Shown here piece after piece: positions 28,270-38,098 of a stretch of 64,000 nt of DNA. A model generated the notes under the pieces. The model was not told where the DNA came from. It was given only the letters and a program-made list of their open reading frames with translations, and ran no database searches. Numbering within the stretch: the first letter of the stretch is position 1; the number at the start of each line of letters is the position of its first letter. The stretch is from Silvania hatchlandensis. Its GTDB lineage: Bacteria > Pseudomonadota > Gammaproteobacteria > Enterobacterales > Enterobacteriaceae. A program made the translations under genes and the position numbers. The stretch lies in assembly GCF_025564065.1 (NCBI RefSeq), contig NZ_JAMGZK010000049.1, positions 62,001-126,000 of the forward strand, in the 5' to 3' direction.

Positions 28270-29208
28270 TTAGTTAAAGGGTTTCAAGTCAACACGCGCC
28301 ATCATCGCGGCCAACTGGGTACGATCGGTAATCCCGACATTGCTCTGGCTAACGGCCAGGGCAGCAACGGCGGTGGCAAGACGTAAAGTGTGCTCACTGG
28401 ACTCACGCATCAGCAGGCCATAAATCAGCCCGCCAACCATCGAATCCCCTGCGCCAACGGTGCTAACCACTTCCACTGACGGCGGCTTGGCGATCCATTC
28501 GCCAGACGCGTTAACCCACAGCGCGCCTTCTGCGCCCAGCGAAATCACCACGTGAGCGATACCCTGCTCGCGCAGCGCATGGGCGGCTTCAATCACATCC
28601 TTTAATTCTGGCAGCTTACGGCCAGCCCAGATCTCAAGTTCGCGACGATTTGGTTTCACCAGCCACGGCGCGGCTTTCAGACCGGCTACCAGCGCATCGC
28701 GGCTGCTGTCAAAAATGATGCAAGGACACTGGCTGCGCAGGCGCGTCATCCAGTCGGTAAAGGCTTCAGGGCTGACGCCGGACGGCAGGCTGCCGCTGAC
28801 GCACACCATATCGAACTGACCCAGCCATGTCAGGGAGTCAGTGACAAAACGCTCCCAGTCGGACGGGGTAACTTCAAAACCGGAGAAGTTCAGGTCGGTC
28901 ACTTCGCCGTCTTTTTCGGTCATTTTCACATTGATGCGGGTGCGGCCCTGCACAACCTGAAAACGGTTGGCGATCCCCAGCTCGCTGAACAGCTGCTGGA
29001 AACCATCCTGGTTATCTTTACCGAGGAAGCCACCTACTGTGACGTCGATACCGAGATCTTTGAGCACTTTCGCGACGTTAATCCCTTTACCGGCGGCGTG
29101 CAGGCCAGTGGTACGCACGAGGTTGACTTCACCGCGCTCAATTTCCGGGCAAAAACCCACCAGGTCGTAAGCCGGGTTCAGCGTAATAGTTGCAACACGT
29201 CTGCTCAT
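28270..29208 (-). CDS. fruK: 1-phosphofructokinase FruK
   Basis: A 312-residue PfkB-family kinase that converts fructose 1-phosphate to fructose 1,6-bisphosphate. TLNPAYDLVG is the start motif, GLHAAGKGINVAKVL the sugar-binding motif, and STVGAGDSMVGGLIYG (around 248-263) the anion hole with the catalytic Asp. Length equals E. coli FruK. Its ATG overlaps the fruB stop by one base (TAATG), so translation is probably coupled. Confidence 0.97.
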   Translation of the reverse strand: MSRRVATITLNPAYDLVGFCPEIERGEVNLVRTTGLHAAGKGINVAKVLKDLGIDVTVGGFLGKDNQDGFQQLFSELGIANRFQVVQGRTRINVKMTEKDGEVTDLNFSGFEVTPSDWERFVTDSLTWLGQFDMVCVSGSLPSGVSPEAFTDWMTRLRSQCPCIIFDSSRDALVAGLKAAPWLVKPNRRELEIWAGRKLPELKDVIEAAHALREQGIAHVVISLGAEGALWVNASGEWIAKPPSVEVVSTVGAGDSMVGGLIYGLLMRESSEHTLRLATAVAALAVSQSNVGITDRTQLAAMMARVDLKPFN

Positions 29209-30338
29209 TATGCGCCCTCCCCCAGGCCTGCTGCGATGGCTTCGCCAATCGCTTTCAGCGCCTGTTCAGCATCGGCACCTTGCGCGGTGAAGCGCAGGCG
29301 GTGACCTTTCTTCACGCCCAGTGCGACGACTTTCATCAGGCTGCGGCCGTTAGCCGGTTTCCCGCTGCCGTCGAGGTTGGTGACGGTCACATCGCTGCTA
29401 AATTGCTTGATGGTGTTCACCAGCATGGTGCCCGGACGAGCGTGCAGGCCGTGTTCGTTACGCACTACAAATTCAGCGCTCAACAGATCGTCCAGTGAAA
29501 CGTCGTCGCTGGTCAGCAGCGCCAGCAGGGTCGCGGCATCGGCGTTCAGCAGTTTTTCAGCTTTGTTGTTCAACAGCAGGTCGCTCAGGCGCTTAAGCAC
29601 CTCAACCGGCTGTTCATCGGCCATGGCGACGGTAACCAGCAGCGCGGTTTTTTCGCCTGCGGTATCAAAGGCGGTGGCCGCGCGGCTGACCGCGATAGCG
29701 CTGCGCAGGTTGCCCTCGGCGCTGTCGTTCAGCCAGATACCCTGACCGAGGTTCAGCGGCGTATCGTTAATGGCGTGGGCCACGAAGGCGGTATCCACCG
29801 CGCCCGCTTCTTTCAGGCGACCGGCGTTGAGCGCCTGCAGGGTCACCAGATCGGAGGCGACGACGTCCAGCGTCAGCGTTTCGTTGTCCAGCTTCAGCGC
29901 GTCGCTCTGCTTCTCGCCCATCAGCAACGCACGCAGCTCTTCAGCAGTGGTCGCGGATTTGAGCTGTTCAGCCACGGCGTCGTCGCTCAGGACGTGCGTC
30001 AGCTGGCGCAGCAGGCCGAGGTGTTCGTCGCTACTGGCGGCAATGCCGATCGCGACGTAGGCGACCTGACCTTCACCCCACAGGACGCCCTGCGGGAACT
30101 GATAGACCTGAACGCCGGTTTTCAGCACCTGATCGCGGGTATCGGTGGTGCCATGCGGAATGGCGATGCCATTGCCGAGAAATGTTGAGGTTTGCAGCTC
30201 GCGCGCCAGCATGCCGTCAACGTAACCGTCGGCGACGTTGCCTGCCTGCACCAGCGCGGCGGCCACCTGACGGATGGCCTCTTCTTTCGTACCGGCCTGT
30301 TCGCCCGGATGGATGTCCTGCACGGATAACTGGAACAT
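29208..30338 (-). CDS. fruB: PTS fructose EIIA-FPr fusion protein FruB
   Basis: A 376-residue cytosolic phosphotransferase. The N-terminal EIIA domain has the phosphorylated His in [12 protein letters not shown] (around 61-72). A linker domain follows, then a C-terminal HPr-like domain (FPr) with the active His in [11 protein letters not shown] (around 294-304). It passes phosphate to FruA. The ATG at 30338 gives the [13 protein letters not shown] beginning and the E. coli length; the upstream frame is not homologous. It is the first gene of fruBKA, with two Cra operators upstream. Confidence 0.97.
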   Translation of the reverse strand: MFQLSVQDIHPGEQAGTKEEAIRQVAAALVQAGNVADGYVDGMLARELQTSTFLGNGIAIPHGTTDTRDQVLKTGVQVYQFPQGVLWGEGQVAYVAIGIAASSDEHLGLLRQLTHVLSDDAVAEQLKSATTAEELRALLMGEKQSDALKLDNETLTLDVVASDLVTLQALNAGRLKEAGAVDTAFVAHAINDTPLNLGQGIWLNDSAEGNLRSAIAVSRAATAFDTAGEKTALLVTVAMADEQPVEVLKRLSDLLLNNKAEKLLNADAATLLALLTSDDVSLDDLLSAEFVVRNEHGLHARPGTMLVNTIKQFSSDVTVTNLDGSGKPANGRSLMKVVALGVKKGHRLRFTAQGADAEQALKAIGEAIAAGLGEGA

Positions 30339-30358
30339 GGTTCTCCACTCCTGCTGAA

Positions 30359-30374
30359 ATTGAATCGTTTCAGC
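30359..30374 (-). promoter_or_regulatory. Cra (FruR) operator O2 of fruBKA
   Basis: The site has TGAATCGTTTCA at its core (30361-30372), which matches the Cra consensus. It lies about 20 bp before the fruB ATG. The fru operon is the classic Cra target, released by fructose 1-phosphate. Confidence 0.8.
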
Positions 30375-30426
30375 TAACATGAAAAAAAATACGCTATTCC
30401 GGTGAAACTGATCGATACCCGATAGC

Positions 30427-30442
30427 GCTGAAACGTTTCAAG
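30427..30442 (-). promoter_or_regulatory. Cra (FruR) operator O1 of fruBKA
   Basis: GCTGAAACGTTTCAAG is a near-perfect Cra operator about 90 bp upstream of fruB. With the second site at 30359 it brackets the promoter. The remaining bases to setB (30443-30707) show no gene. Confidence 0.85.
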
Positions 30443-30707
30443 AAGTCTTGCTCTTTCTACAAAACCTTGCAAGTAAAGTTACAATTCAGCATGCAGAAGT
30501 TAGATATGCAGCACATTTTCTTTGCAGGCCATTCACTTCAGCCTCTCTATTTTGTTTTTTACCGCTGCGTTTCAGCAACTTCAGCAACAGTGATTTTTAT
30601 TCTGAAACGGGCTTTTGATTTATTGTGGGGAATTGATCCGGGCACCTGTTCATTTTCTGACAAGCGGCGTAAACTCCGCGTCTCTTCACTATCATTGATA
30701 CAGAAAC

Positions 30708-31889
30708 ATGCACACAACCCCCGCTGCCGCCTCACCAAAGCCATTTGATTTGACGTCATCGGCGTTTTTGATTGTTGCCTTCCTCACCGGTATTGCCGGT
30801 GCGTTACAAACACCGACGCTGAGTCTGTTCCTCACCAACGAGGTTCATGCCCGTCCGGCGATGGTAGGCTTCTTTTTTACCGGAAGCGCCATTATCGGCA
30901 TCCTCGTCAGCCAGTTTCTGGCGGGTCGTTCGGATAAGAAAGGCGATCGCAAATCGCTGATTGTCTTTTGCTGTCTGATGGGCGTATTCGCCTGCCTGCT
31001 GTTCGCCTGGAACCGTAACTACTTCGTGCTGCTGTTTGTCGGCGTGTTTCTCAGCAGCTTTGGCTCGACCGCTAACCCGCAGATGTTTGCCCTTGCCCGG
31101 GAACATGCCGACCACACCGGGCGCGAGGCGGTAATGTTCAGCTCAATCCTGCGTGCGCAGGTATCACTGGCCTGGGTTATTGGCCCGCCGCTGGCCTATG
31201 CGCTGGCGATGGGGTTTGGTTTTGCGGTGATGTATATCAGCGCGGCGGTGGCGTTTGTGGTCTGCGGTGTGATGGTGTGGTTTTTCCTGCCGTCGATGCG
31301 TAAAGAGCCAAAGCTGGCGACCGGCGTGCTGGAATCCCCGCGCCGCAACCGACGCGACGCACTGCTGCTGTTTACGGTTTGCACCTTGATGTGGGGCACT
31401 AACAGCCTGTACATCATTAACATGCCGCTGTTTATTATTAACGAGCTGCACCTGTCGGAAAAACTGGCGGGAGTGATGATGGGCACGGCGGCCGGGCTGG
31501 AAATCCCGACCATGCTGATTGCGGGCTATTACGCTAAACGCTTCGGCAAACGCTTCCTGATGCGCATTGCCGCCGTTGCGGGCCTGCTGTTCTATACAGG
31601 GATGCTGACTGCGCATTCGCCGGTGCTGCTGCTGGGGTTACAGCTGCTGAACGCCATCTATATTGGCATCCTCGCCGGGATTGGCATGCTTTACTTCCAG
31701 GATTTGATGCCGGGTCAGGCGGGCGCGGCCACTACGCTGTACACCAATACCACCCGTGTGGGCTGGATTATCGCCGGATCGGTGGCCGGAGTGGTGGCTG
31801 AGTTCTGGAGCTATCACGCCGTGTTCTGGATTGCGTTGGGGATGTGCATGCTCACCACCCTCTGCCTGACGCGAATTAAGGATATTTAA
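30708..31889 (+). CDS. setB: Sugar efflux transporter SetB
   Basis: A 393-residue MFS exporter with twelve transmembrane segments. It matches E. coli SetB, which exports lactose and glucose analogues. [16 protein letters not shown] (around 70-85) is the MFS loop 2-3 motif. The C-terminal half has [30 protein letters not shown]. Its stop codon overlaps that of the convergent yeiW (TTAA, 31886-31889). Confidence 0.94.
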   Translation: MHTTPAAASPKPFDLTSSAFLIVAFLTGIAGALQTPTLSLFLTNEVHARPAMVGFFFTGSAIIGILVSQFLAGRSDKKGDRKSLIVFCCLMGVFACLLFAWNRNYFVLLFVGVFLSSFGSTANPQMFALAREHADHTGREAVMFSSILRAQVSLAWVIGPPLAYALAMGFGFAVMYISAAVAFVVCGVMVWFFLPSMRKEPKLATGVLESPRRNRRDALLLFTVCTLMWGTNSLYIINMPLFIINELHLSEKLAGVMMGTAAGLEIPTMLIAGYYAKRFGKRFLMRIAAVAGLLFYTGMLTAHSPVLLLGLQLLNAIYIGILAGIGMLYFQDLMPGQAGAATTLYTNTTRVGWIIAGSVAGVVAEFWSYHAVFWIALGMCMLTTLCLTRIKDI

Positions 31890-32140
31890 GGCGCGGTGAG
31901 CGACTCGAGTTCCAGCAGCCAGGTCATGGCCTGGGGACGCGAGGTGCCGCACATCTCCCGCGCTGGCTGCAGGCCTGCGCACACTTTGGGGCGCGAGCTC
32001 AAGCCGAATATTTTGCAGCGCTGCTGCGCATCAAGCTGAACGCAGGGCGTATTGGCAGGCTTGCCGTCAGGCATCCCGGGAATGGGGCTGGAAATGGACG
32101 GTGCGGTGCAGCATGCTCCGCAGTCTGGACGACAATCCAT
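31886..32140 (-). CDS. yeiW: Cysteine-cluster protein YeiW (UPF0153)
   Basis: An 84-residue protein of the YkgJ/UPF0153 family. It has the N-terminal cluster CRPDCGACC and further cysteines at CVQL, RCKIFG, VCAGL and EMCG, a pattern thought to bind zinc or an iron-sulfur cluster. Length equals E. coli YeiW. No function is established. It is convergent with setB, and the two stop codons overlap by four bases. Confidence 0.88.
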   Translation of the reverse strand: MDCRPDCGACCTAPSISSPIPGMPDGKPANTPCVQLDAQQRCKIFGLSSRPKVCAGLQPAREMCGTSRPQAMTWLLELESLTAP

Positions 32141-32304
32141 ATACGCTCTCCGGGTTGACTGAAACCCGCATCAGCGGGGGTGTCGCGCACAGTAACACCT
32201 TTTGTGTATTGATAGCAAAAGCCGCTGATTCCGCTTGCCTGAAATGCCGCGCGCGAGTAATTTGACGCGATATTTTTGACCTTCCCGTGAACAGGATTAA
32301 TGCA

Positions 32305-32877
32305 ATGCCAAGAGCGAACGAGATTAAGAAAGGTATGGTGCTGAATTACAACAGCAAACTGCTGATTGTTAAAGACATCGACATTCAGGCACCCAGCGCC
32401 CGTGGCGCAGCAACGCTGTATAAAATGCGTTTTGCCGATGTGCGTACCGGCTTGAAAGTGGAAGAGCGTTTTAAAGGCGACGATATCGTGGATACCGTTA
32501 CCCTGACCCGCCGCTATGTTGATTTCTCCTATATTGACGGCAACGAATACGTCTTTATGGATAAAGAAGATTACACCCCGTATATCTTCACCAAAGATCA
32601 GATTGAAGAAGAGCTGTTGTTCATTCCGGAAGGCGGGATGCCGGATATGCAGGTTCTGACCTGGGACGGCGTACTGCTGGCGCTTGAGCTGCCGCAGACG
32701 GTTGACCTCGAGATCGTGGAAACGGCACCTGGCATCAAAGGCGCGTCAGCCTCTGCACGTAACAAGCCGGCGACCCTGACCACCGGTCTGGTGGTACAGG
32801 TGCCTGAATACCTGTCCGCAGGTGAAAAAATCCGTATCCATATTGAAGAAAAACGCTATATGGGTCGTGCTGACTGA
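32305..32877 (+). CDS. yeiP: Elongation factor P-like protein YeiP
   Basis: A 190-residue paralogue of EF-P. It has the KOW-like N-terminal domain ([40 protein letters not shown]) and two OB domains. The tip loop carries PSARGAA in place of the lysine loop of EF-P; the arginine corresponds to the modified position in EarP-type EF-P, but YeiP is not known to be modified that way. I chose the ATG at 32305 for the MPRANEI beginning and E. coli length; AGGA lies nine bases upstream. A REP-like repeat and a terminator follow. Confidence 0.94.
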   Translation: MPRANEIKKGMVLNYNSKLLIVKDIDIQAPSARGAATLYKMRFADVRTGLKVEERFKGDDIVDTVTLTRRYVDFSYIDGNEYVFMDKEDYTPYIFTKDQIEEELLFIPEGGMPDMQVLTWDGVLLALELPQTVDLEIVETAPGIKGASASARNKPATLTTGLVVQVPEYLSAGEKIRIHIEEKRYMGRAD

Positions 32878-32888
32878 TCGTACGGCTT

Positions 32889-32914
32889 GCCCGGTGACGT
32901 TGCGCTTACCGGGC
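32889..32914. repeat. REP-like palindromic repeat after yeiP
   Basis: GCCCGGT (32889-32895) and ACCGGGC (32908-32914) form an imperfect palindrome with a GC-rich loop, resembling enterobacterial REP elements. It lies 12 bp after the yeiP stop. Confidence 0.6.
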
Positions 32915-32918
32915 CGAC

Positions 32919-32947
32919 AAAAAAACCGGCCATCGAGCCGGTTTTTT
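32919..32947. terminator. Bidirectional terminator between yeiP and uxuA
   Basis: AAACCGGC and GCCGGTTT arms around CATCGA, with A and T runs on the two sides, between convergent genes. Confidence 0.88.
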
Positions 32948-32960
32948 ATGTTTATAGAGG

Positions 32961-34151
32961 TTACAGCAGCTCAGGATATTTGGTCATCTTCAGCGCCAGC
33001 TCCACGCCGCGCACTTCCGCCATCCCTTTCAACCGCCCAATCGCCGAGTAGCCCGGGTTGGTTTTCTTACGCAGGTCATCCAGCATCTGGTGGCCGTGAT
33101 CCGGACGGAACGGGATCGGACGCAGATCGCCCGCCAGTTTGCGGCGCTGCTCTTCACGCAGGATCGCATCCACCACCGCGACCATATTGACGTCGCCGCC
33201 CAGGTGCGCTGCTTCATGGAAGGTCTTCGGATTCTCTTCCCGGCAGGTGGCGCGCAGGTGGGTGAAGTGAATACGGTCGCCGAAGGTTTCGATCATCTGC
33301 ACCAGGTCGTTATCCGCACGCACGCCGTAAGAGCCCGTACACATGGTAAAGCCGTTATGGATACTGTTAACGGCGTCTTTCAGCCACTGCATATCTTCAA
33401 TCGTTGAGACGATGCGCGGCAGGCCGAGGATTGGACGCGGTGGATCGTCCGGGTGAACCGCCAGGCGCACGCCTGCTTCTTCAGCAACCGGAACGATAGC
33501 CCGCAGGAAGTGGGCCATATTCTGCTGCAGCTGGGCTTTGTCGATATGGCCGTACTCCGCCAGACGCGCGCGGAACTGATCGAGGGTGTAGCCCTCTTCC
33601 GCACCCGGCAGACCGGCGATGATATTGCGGGTCAGTTTTTCGATATCGGCTTCGCTGGCGGCGTTAAACCACGCCAGTGCCTGCTGCTGCTCTTCCGGGC
33701 TGTAGTCCGCCGCGGCGCCGTCGCGCTTGAGAATGTGCAGCTCAAAGGCGGCAAAGGCAATCTGGTCAAAACGCAGCGCTTTAGAGCCGTCCGGCAGTTC
33801 ATACTCCAGGTCGGTACGCGTCCAGTCGAGGATCGGCATAAAGTTGTAGCACACGGTATCAATGCCGCAGGCCGCCAGGTTACGAATGCTCTGCTGATAG
33901 TTGGCGATCCAGGTGGCGCAGTCGCCCGAATGGGTTTTGATCTCTTCGTGAACCGGGATACTTTCGACCACCGACCAGGTCAACCCTTTCTCCGCCAGCA
34001 GCGCCTGACGCTGCTTAATTTCCTCTACCGGCCACACCTGCCCATTAGGAATATGGTGCAGCGCCGTGACAACGCCGGTTGCGCCAGCCTGACGCACATC
34101 ATCAAGAGAAACCGGATCTTTTGGCCCGTACCAACGCCATGTTTGTTCCAT
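32961..34151 (-). CDS. uxuA: Mannonate dehydratase UxuA
   Basis: A 396-residue TIM-barrel enzyme that dehydrates D-mannonate to 2-keto-3-deoxygluconate in glucuronate breakdown. Family motifs are [10 protein letters not shown] at the start, [48 protein letters not shown] and the metal-site segments HFTHLRAT and [10 protein letters not shown]. The ATG at 34151 gives the MEQTWRWYG start; the frame to 34208 adds unrelated residues. In K-12 uxuA is elsewhere, with uxuB. Here it faces yeiQ, which encodes a related oxidoreductase, so the pair probably forms a mannonate pathway locus. Confidence 0.94.
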   Translation of the reverse strand: MEQTWRWYGPKDPVSLDDVRQAGATGVVTALHHIPNGQVWPVEEIKQRQALLAEKGLTWSVVESIPVHEEIKTHSGDCATWIANYQQSIRNLAACGIDTVCYNFMPILDWTRTDLEYELPDGSKALRFDQIAFAAFELHILKRDGAAADYSPEEQQQALAWFNAASEADIEKLTRNIIAGLPGAEEGYTLDQFRARLAEYGHIDKAQLQQNMAHFLRAIVPVAEEAGVRLAVHPDDPPRPILGLPRIVSTIEDMQWLKDAVNSIHNGFTMCTGSYGVRADNDLVQMIETFGDRIHFTHLRATCREENPKTFHEAAHLGGDVNMVAVVDAILREEQRRKLAGDLRPIPFRPDHGHQMLDDLRKKTNPGYSAIGRLKGMAEVRGVELALKMTKYPELL

Positions 34152-34167
34152 TGCTTCACCCCCTAAA

Positions 34168-34181
34168 GTTGTTATACCAAT
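34168..34181. promoter_or_regulatory. UxuR/ExuR-like operator in the uxuA-yeiQ gap
   Basis: GTTGTTATACCAAT agrees at 12 of 14 positions with ATTGGTATACCAAT, the form I recall for ExuR/UxuR operators. It lies 17 bp upstream of uxuA. Confidence 0.45.
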
Positions 34182-34248
34182 ATGAATGACTACTATGACG
34201 ACTACCATACAGGCTTGCGGTAAAGGGTCAACGTGCCTCGCCAGATTG

Positions 34249-34264
34249 ATTGATCTACCTCACA
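34249..34264. promoter_or_regulatory. Candidate CRP site in the uxuA-yeiQ gap
   Basis: ATTGA-N6-TCACA has a perfect right half and a 3/5 left half. It lies 93 bp upstream of yeiQ and about 98 bp upstream of uxuA. Sugar-acid operons are usually CRP-activated. Confidence 0.4.
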
Positions 34265-34356
34265 GTTCCCGGATAATTACGGCTTACCAATTCAATTTGC
34301 TGTCATATAACTTTACACTGAGATTGTTAATTAACGGTTAATCAGGTGTTTATTTC

Positions 34357-35823
34357 ATGAAGACAATTGCTTCCACCACACTACCCGCTCACGTATTGCA
34401 GCCGCAGTACGATCGCCAGAAACTGCGCTCCCGCATTGTGCATTTCGGCTTTGGCGCCTTTCATCGTGCCCATCAGGCGTTACTGACTGACCGGGTGCTG
34501 AACGCCAGGGGTGGCGACTGGGGGATATGTGAGATTAGCCTGTTTAGCGGTGATACGCTGATGAGCCAACTGCGGGCGCAGGACCATCTGTTTACGGTGC
34601 TGGAAAAAGGTGCCGATGGCAATCAGCCGATTATCGTCGGGGCGGTACATGAGTGCCTGAACGCGAAGCTGGATTCACTGGCGGCGATCATTGAAAAATT
34701 TTGTGAACCGCAGGTGGCGATTGTCTCCCTGACGATTACCGAAAAAGGTTACTGCATTGATCCGGCCACCGGCGCGCTGGATACCGCTAATGAACGTATT
34801 ATTCACGATCTGGAAAACCCGGACCAGCCGCACTCGGCGCCGGGGATCCTGGTCGAAGCATTGCATCGCCGCCGCGAGCGGGGCCTGTCGCCGTTCAGCG
34901 TCCTCTCCTGCGATAACATTCCCGATAACGGCCACGTAGTGAAAAACGCGGTGCTGGGGATGGCTAACAAACGCTCGCCGGCGCTGGCAGCGTGGATTGC
35001 GGAGCATGTCAGCTTCCCCGGCACCATGGTTGACCGCATCGTCCCCGCCGCGACCGACGCGTCACTGGCAGAAATTGCCCGTGAAGTGGGCGTTGAGGAT
35101 CCGTGCGCCATCAGCTGCGAGCCGTTTGTGCAGTGGGTGATTGAGGACAATTTTGTCGCCGGTCGCCCGCAATGGGAAGCCGCTGACGTGCAGATGGTGC
35201 AGGACGTCCTGCCGTGGGAGCAGATGAAGCTGCGCATGCTTAACGGCAGCCACTCCTTCCTGGCGTACCTGGGCTATCTGGCCGGGTTCGCCCACATTAA
35301 CGACTGCATGGCCGACGCCAGTCTGCGCGATGCCGCCCGCCGTCTGATGCTGAACGAGCAGGCCCCAACCCTGCGCATCACCGGGGTGGATCTCACCGCC
35401 TATGCCGACAGCCTGATCAACCGTTTTGCTAATCCGGCCCTGCAGCATCGGACCTGGCAAATTGCGATGGACGGCAGCCAGAAACTGCCCCAGCGGATGC
35501 TCGAAGGTATTCGCATCCACCGCCAGAAAGGAACCGCCTGGCCGCTGCTGGCGCTCGGCGTGGCCGGCTGGATGCGCTACGTCAGCGGTGTGGACGACGC
35601 GGGCAACGCCATTGACGTGCGCGATCCGCTCAGCGACAAAATCCGCGCCCTTGTTGAGACCAGCAGCGAGCAGGAACGCGTCACCGCCCTGCTGACGCTG
35701 AGTGAAATTTTTGGCAACGATTTGCCGCAGGATGCGCAGTTTGTCAACGCAATCACCCAGGCCTGGCAGCGCATCAGCCAGTCGGGTGCACGGCAGGCCG
35801 TTATTGATACGCTGAATCTTTAA
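34357..35823 (+). CDS. yeiQ: Mannitol dehydrogenase-family oxidoreductase YeiQ
   Basis: A 488-residue NAD-dependent polyol/aldonate dehydrogenase of the UxuB/MtlD family. IVHFGFGAFHRAHQA (around 25-39) is the nucleotide-binding loop. SCDNIPDNGHVVKNAV and MVDRIVPAAT are mid motifs, and KLRMLNGSHSFLAYLG carries the catalytic Lys region. Length equals E. coli YeiQ, which is annotated only by homology. Divergent pairing with uxuA suggests it acts as fructuronate reductase (mannonate oxidoreductase) here. The pairing supports this but does not prove it. Confidence 0.9.
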   Translation: MKTIASTTLPAHVLQPQYDRQKLRSRIVHFGFGAFHRAHQALLTDRVLNARGGDWGICEISLFSGDTLMSQLRAQDHLFTVLEKGADGNQPIIVGAVHECLNAKLDSLAAIIEKFCEPQVAIVSLTITEKGYCIDPATGALDTANERIIHDLENPDQPHSAPGILVEALHRRRERGLSPFSVLSCDNIPDNGHVVKNAVLGMANKRSPALAAWIAEHVSFPGTMVDRIVPAATDASLAEIAREVGVEDPCAISCEPFVQWVIEDNFVAGRPQWEAADVQMVQDVLPWEQMKLRMLNGSHSFLAYLGYLAGFAHINDCMADASLRDAARRLMLNEQAPTLRITGVDLTAYADSLINRFANPALQHRTWQIAMDGSQKLPQRMLEGIRIHRQKGTAWPLLALGVAGWMRYVSGVDDAGNAIDVRDPLSDKIRALVETSSEQERVTALLTLSEIFGNDLPQDAQFVNAITQAWQRISQSGARQAVIDTLNL

Positions 35824-35948
35824 CGATCGGTGCCTGATACGCGAGCGGGGGTTCTCTCCGTTCGCCTCTTCCCTTCTCAGCACTGTTCTTTTGCGCCAGG
35901 ATTACTGATAATTGTTATAGCATTACATTTATCACTCCTGGAGCACAT

Positions 35949-36935
35949 GTGACTAAAACCAACCTGATCACCGGTTTTCTCGGCAGCGGAAAAACCACGT
36001 CGATATTGCACCTGCTGGCCAACAAAGATCCTGACGAAAAATGGGCCGTGCTAGTCAATGAGTTTGGCGAGGTCGGTATCGACGGTGCCCTGCTGGCGGA
36101 TAGCGGTGCCCTGATTAAGGAGATCCCAGGCGGATGCATGTGCTGCGTCAATGGTTTACCGATGCAGGTAGGGCTGAACACCCTGCTGCGTCAGGGTAAA
36201 CCCGACCGTTTACTGATTGAGCCCACGGGCCTTGGCCATCCGAAACAGATCCTCGACCTGCTGACCGCCCCGGTGTATGAGCCGTGGATCGACCTGCGCG
36301 CCACCCTATGCCTGCTCGACCCGCGCCAGCTGCTGGATGAGAAAAGCGTCCAGAACGATAACTTCCGCGATCAGCTTGCCGCCGCCGATATCATCATTGC
36401 CAATAAAGAAGATCGCGCCACCCCCGAAAGCGCTGCCGCGCTGACACTGTGGTGGCAGCACTTCGGCGGCGATCGCCAACTGCAGCACACCACGCAGGGC
36501 GCTATTGATAATGCCCTCCTCGACCTGCCGCGGCATAACGTCGCCGAGCTGCCCGCCAGCGCAGAGCATTCACACGGTCGTGGCGAGAAACAGGGCCTGG
36601 CAGCATTGAGCCTGCCCGCGCACCAGCGCTGGCGTCGCAGCCTGAACAGCGGCCAGGGGCATCACGCCTGTGGCTGGGTATTTGATGCCGACACCTGCTT
36701 CGACACCATTGGCCTGCTGGAGTGGGCACGCCTAGCGCCGGTTGAACGGGTAAAAGGGGTGATGCGCATTCCTGAAGGGCTGGTGCGCGTCAATCGTCAG
36801 GGGAGCGATTTCCATATCGAAACACAGAATGTCGCGCCACCGGATAGCCGTATAGAGTTAATTAGTGCGGTTAACACCGACTGGAATGCGCTTCAGTCCA
36901 GCCTGTTGAAGCTTCGTTTAACCTCGGGCGACTAA
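35949..36935 (+). CDS. yeiR: Zinc-binding G3E GTPase YeiR
   Basis: A 328-residue COG0523/CobW-type P-loop GTPase. Walker A GFLGSGKTT is at residues about 9-17, the metal motif GGCMCC (CxCC) at about 61-66 and the Walker B region LLIEPTGLGHP at about 88-98. A CobW C-terminal domain follows. E. coli YeiR binds zinc and hydrolyses GTP and is thought to be a metallochaperone. The start is GTG at 35949; the ATG two bases earlier is out of frame and stops at once. lpxT follows 33 bp later. Confidence 0.93.
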   Translation: MTKTNLITGFLGSGKTTSILHLLANKDPDEKWAVLVNEFGEVGIDGALLADSGALIKEIPGGCMCCVNGLPMQVGLNTLLRQGKPDRLLIEPTGLGHPKQILDLLTAPVYEPWIDLRATLCLLDPRQLLDEKSVQNDNFRDQLAAADIIIANKEDRATPESAAALTLWWQHFGGDRQLQHTTQGAIDNALLDLPRHNVAELPASAEHSHGRGEKQGLAALSLPAHQRWRRSLNSGQGHHACGWVFDADTCFDTIGLLEWARLAPVERVKGVMRIPEGLVRVNRQGSDFHIETQNVAPPDSRIELISAVNTDWNALQSSLLKLRLTSGD

Positions 36936-36968
36936 CGTTGCCCCGTTTTAACTGCTGACGACATAAAG

Positions 36969-37658
36969 ATGACAACCCGAATACCACTTATTTTACTGCT
37001 CAATATCGCCGGTCTGGCGCTCTTTTTATCCTGGTACCTGCCGGTGAACCACGGTTTCTGGTTCCCGCTGGACAGTGGGATCTTCCACTTCTTTAATCAG
37101 GAGCTGGTGAAGAGCCGCGCCTTCTTATGGCTGGTGGCGATCACCAACAACCGCGCGTTTGACGCCTGCTCGCTGCTGGCGATGGGCTATTTAATGCTCA
37201 CCTTCTGGCGTCAGGAGAACGCGGCGGGACGTCGACGCATTGTGATGATTGGTTTAACGATGCTGCTGGCCGCGGTGGTGATCAATCAGCTGGCGCAGGC
37301 TATTATCCCGGTTAAGCGTTCAAGCCCGACCCTGTTCTTCCCGGATATTTACCGCGTCAGCGAACTGCTGAACATTTCGACAAAAGACGCTTCCAAAGAC
37401 AGTTTCCCGGGCGATCACGGCATGATGCTGCTTATTTTTTCCGCATTTATGTGGCGTTATTTTGGGTCTAAGACTTTCGCATTAGCCCTGATTATTTTTA
37501 TGGTTTTTGCCTTCCCCCGGGTAATGATTGGCGCGCACTGGTTCAGTGATATTGCCGTTGGCTCGGTTTCGGTCGCGTTGATTGGTCTTCCCTGGTGTCT
37601 TATGACTCCTTTGAGCGATCGGGTTATTGCCTTGTTCGATCGTTACTTGCCGGGTTAA
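36969..37658 (+). CDS. lpxT: Kdo2-lipid A phosphotransferase LpxT
   Basis: A 229-residue inner-membrane protein of the PAP2 superfamily with about six transmembrane segments. It transfers phosphate from undecaprenyl diphosphate to lipid A, giving the 1-diphosphate form. The phosphatase motifs are visible: KRSSPTLFF, SFPGDHGMM (around 145-153) and RVMIGAHWFSDI (around 178-189). E. coli LpxT (YeiU) has 237 residues; this protein lacks the last few. It follows yeiR by 33 bp. Confidence 0.94.
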   Translation: MTTRIPLILLLNIAGLALFLSWYLPVNHGFWFPLDSGIFHFFNQELVKSRAFLWLVAITNNRAFDACSLLAMGYLMLTFWRQENAAGRRRIVMIGLTMLLAAVVINQLAQAIIPVKRSSPTLFFPDIYRVSELLNISTKDASKDSFPGDHGMMLLIFSAFMWRYFGSKTFALALIIFMVFAFPRVMIGAHWFSDIAVGSVSVALIGLPWCLMTPLSDRVIALFDRYLPG

Positions 37659-38098
37659 TACAACAATTTTAAAACAAATAACGCACCGTTATTAACAATA
37701 TCCATCACTGATTATTTAATGACCACGGGTAATTTTCAGCCTTTTCATTTCCGAAATGTCCTATTGCGACAAAAATAATTCCGTGAAAAATGAACGAGTT
37801 GCACAATTATTAACCAGCATAATGGTTGTGTTTCTCTTTCCCGCGCAGTGACTTTAGGTATCACTTTTTCTTATAAAAAAAGGATATTTTTACTCGCATT
37901 GACCCGCACGATGGGGTAATCTCAAACTCGTTTTACCTCAGTGCGGTTATTATTTTTTAATGTAAATAAATTTGTGCGGCTCGCCACAGATTTGACCATA
38001 AAGAATTGTCTCATTGTGCGCAGGTATTTAGTCTCGTCTCGCTTGGCATTTTTTATAACGATATTCGTCGTTAAGGACTTCAAGGGAAAATAAACAAA
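37659..38098. other. 440-bp AT-rich gap between lpxT and mepS
   Basis: No convincing gene is present; the only longer reverse reading lacks any family feature. The gap is visibly AT-rich and should hold the mepS promoter and a long leader. I see no clean terminator for lpxT. Confidence 0.6.

Noticed and set aside
26709-28277. 522-codon plus-strand frame opposite fruA
   Set aside because: Shadow of fruA; Arg/His/Gln-rich translation with no recognisable domain or ribosome binding site.
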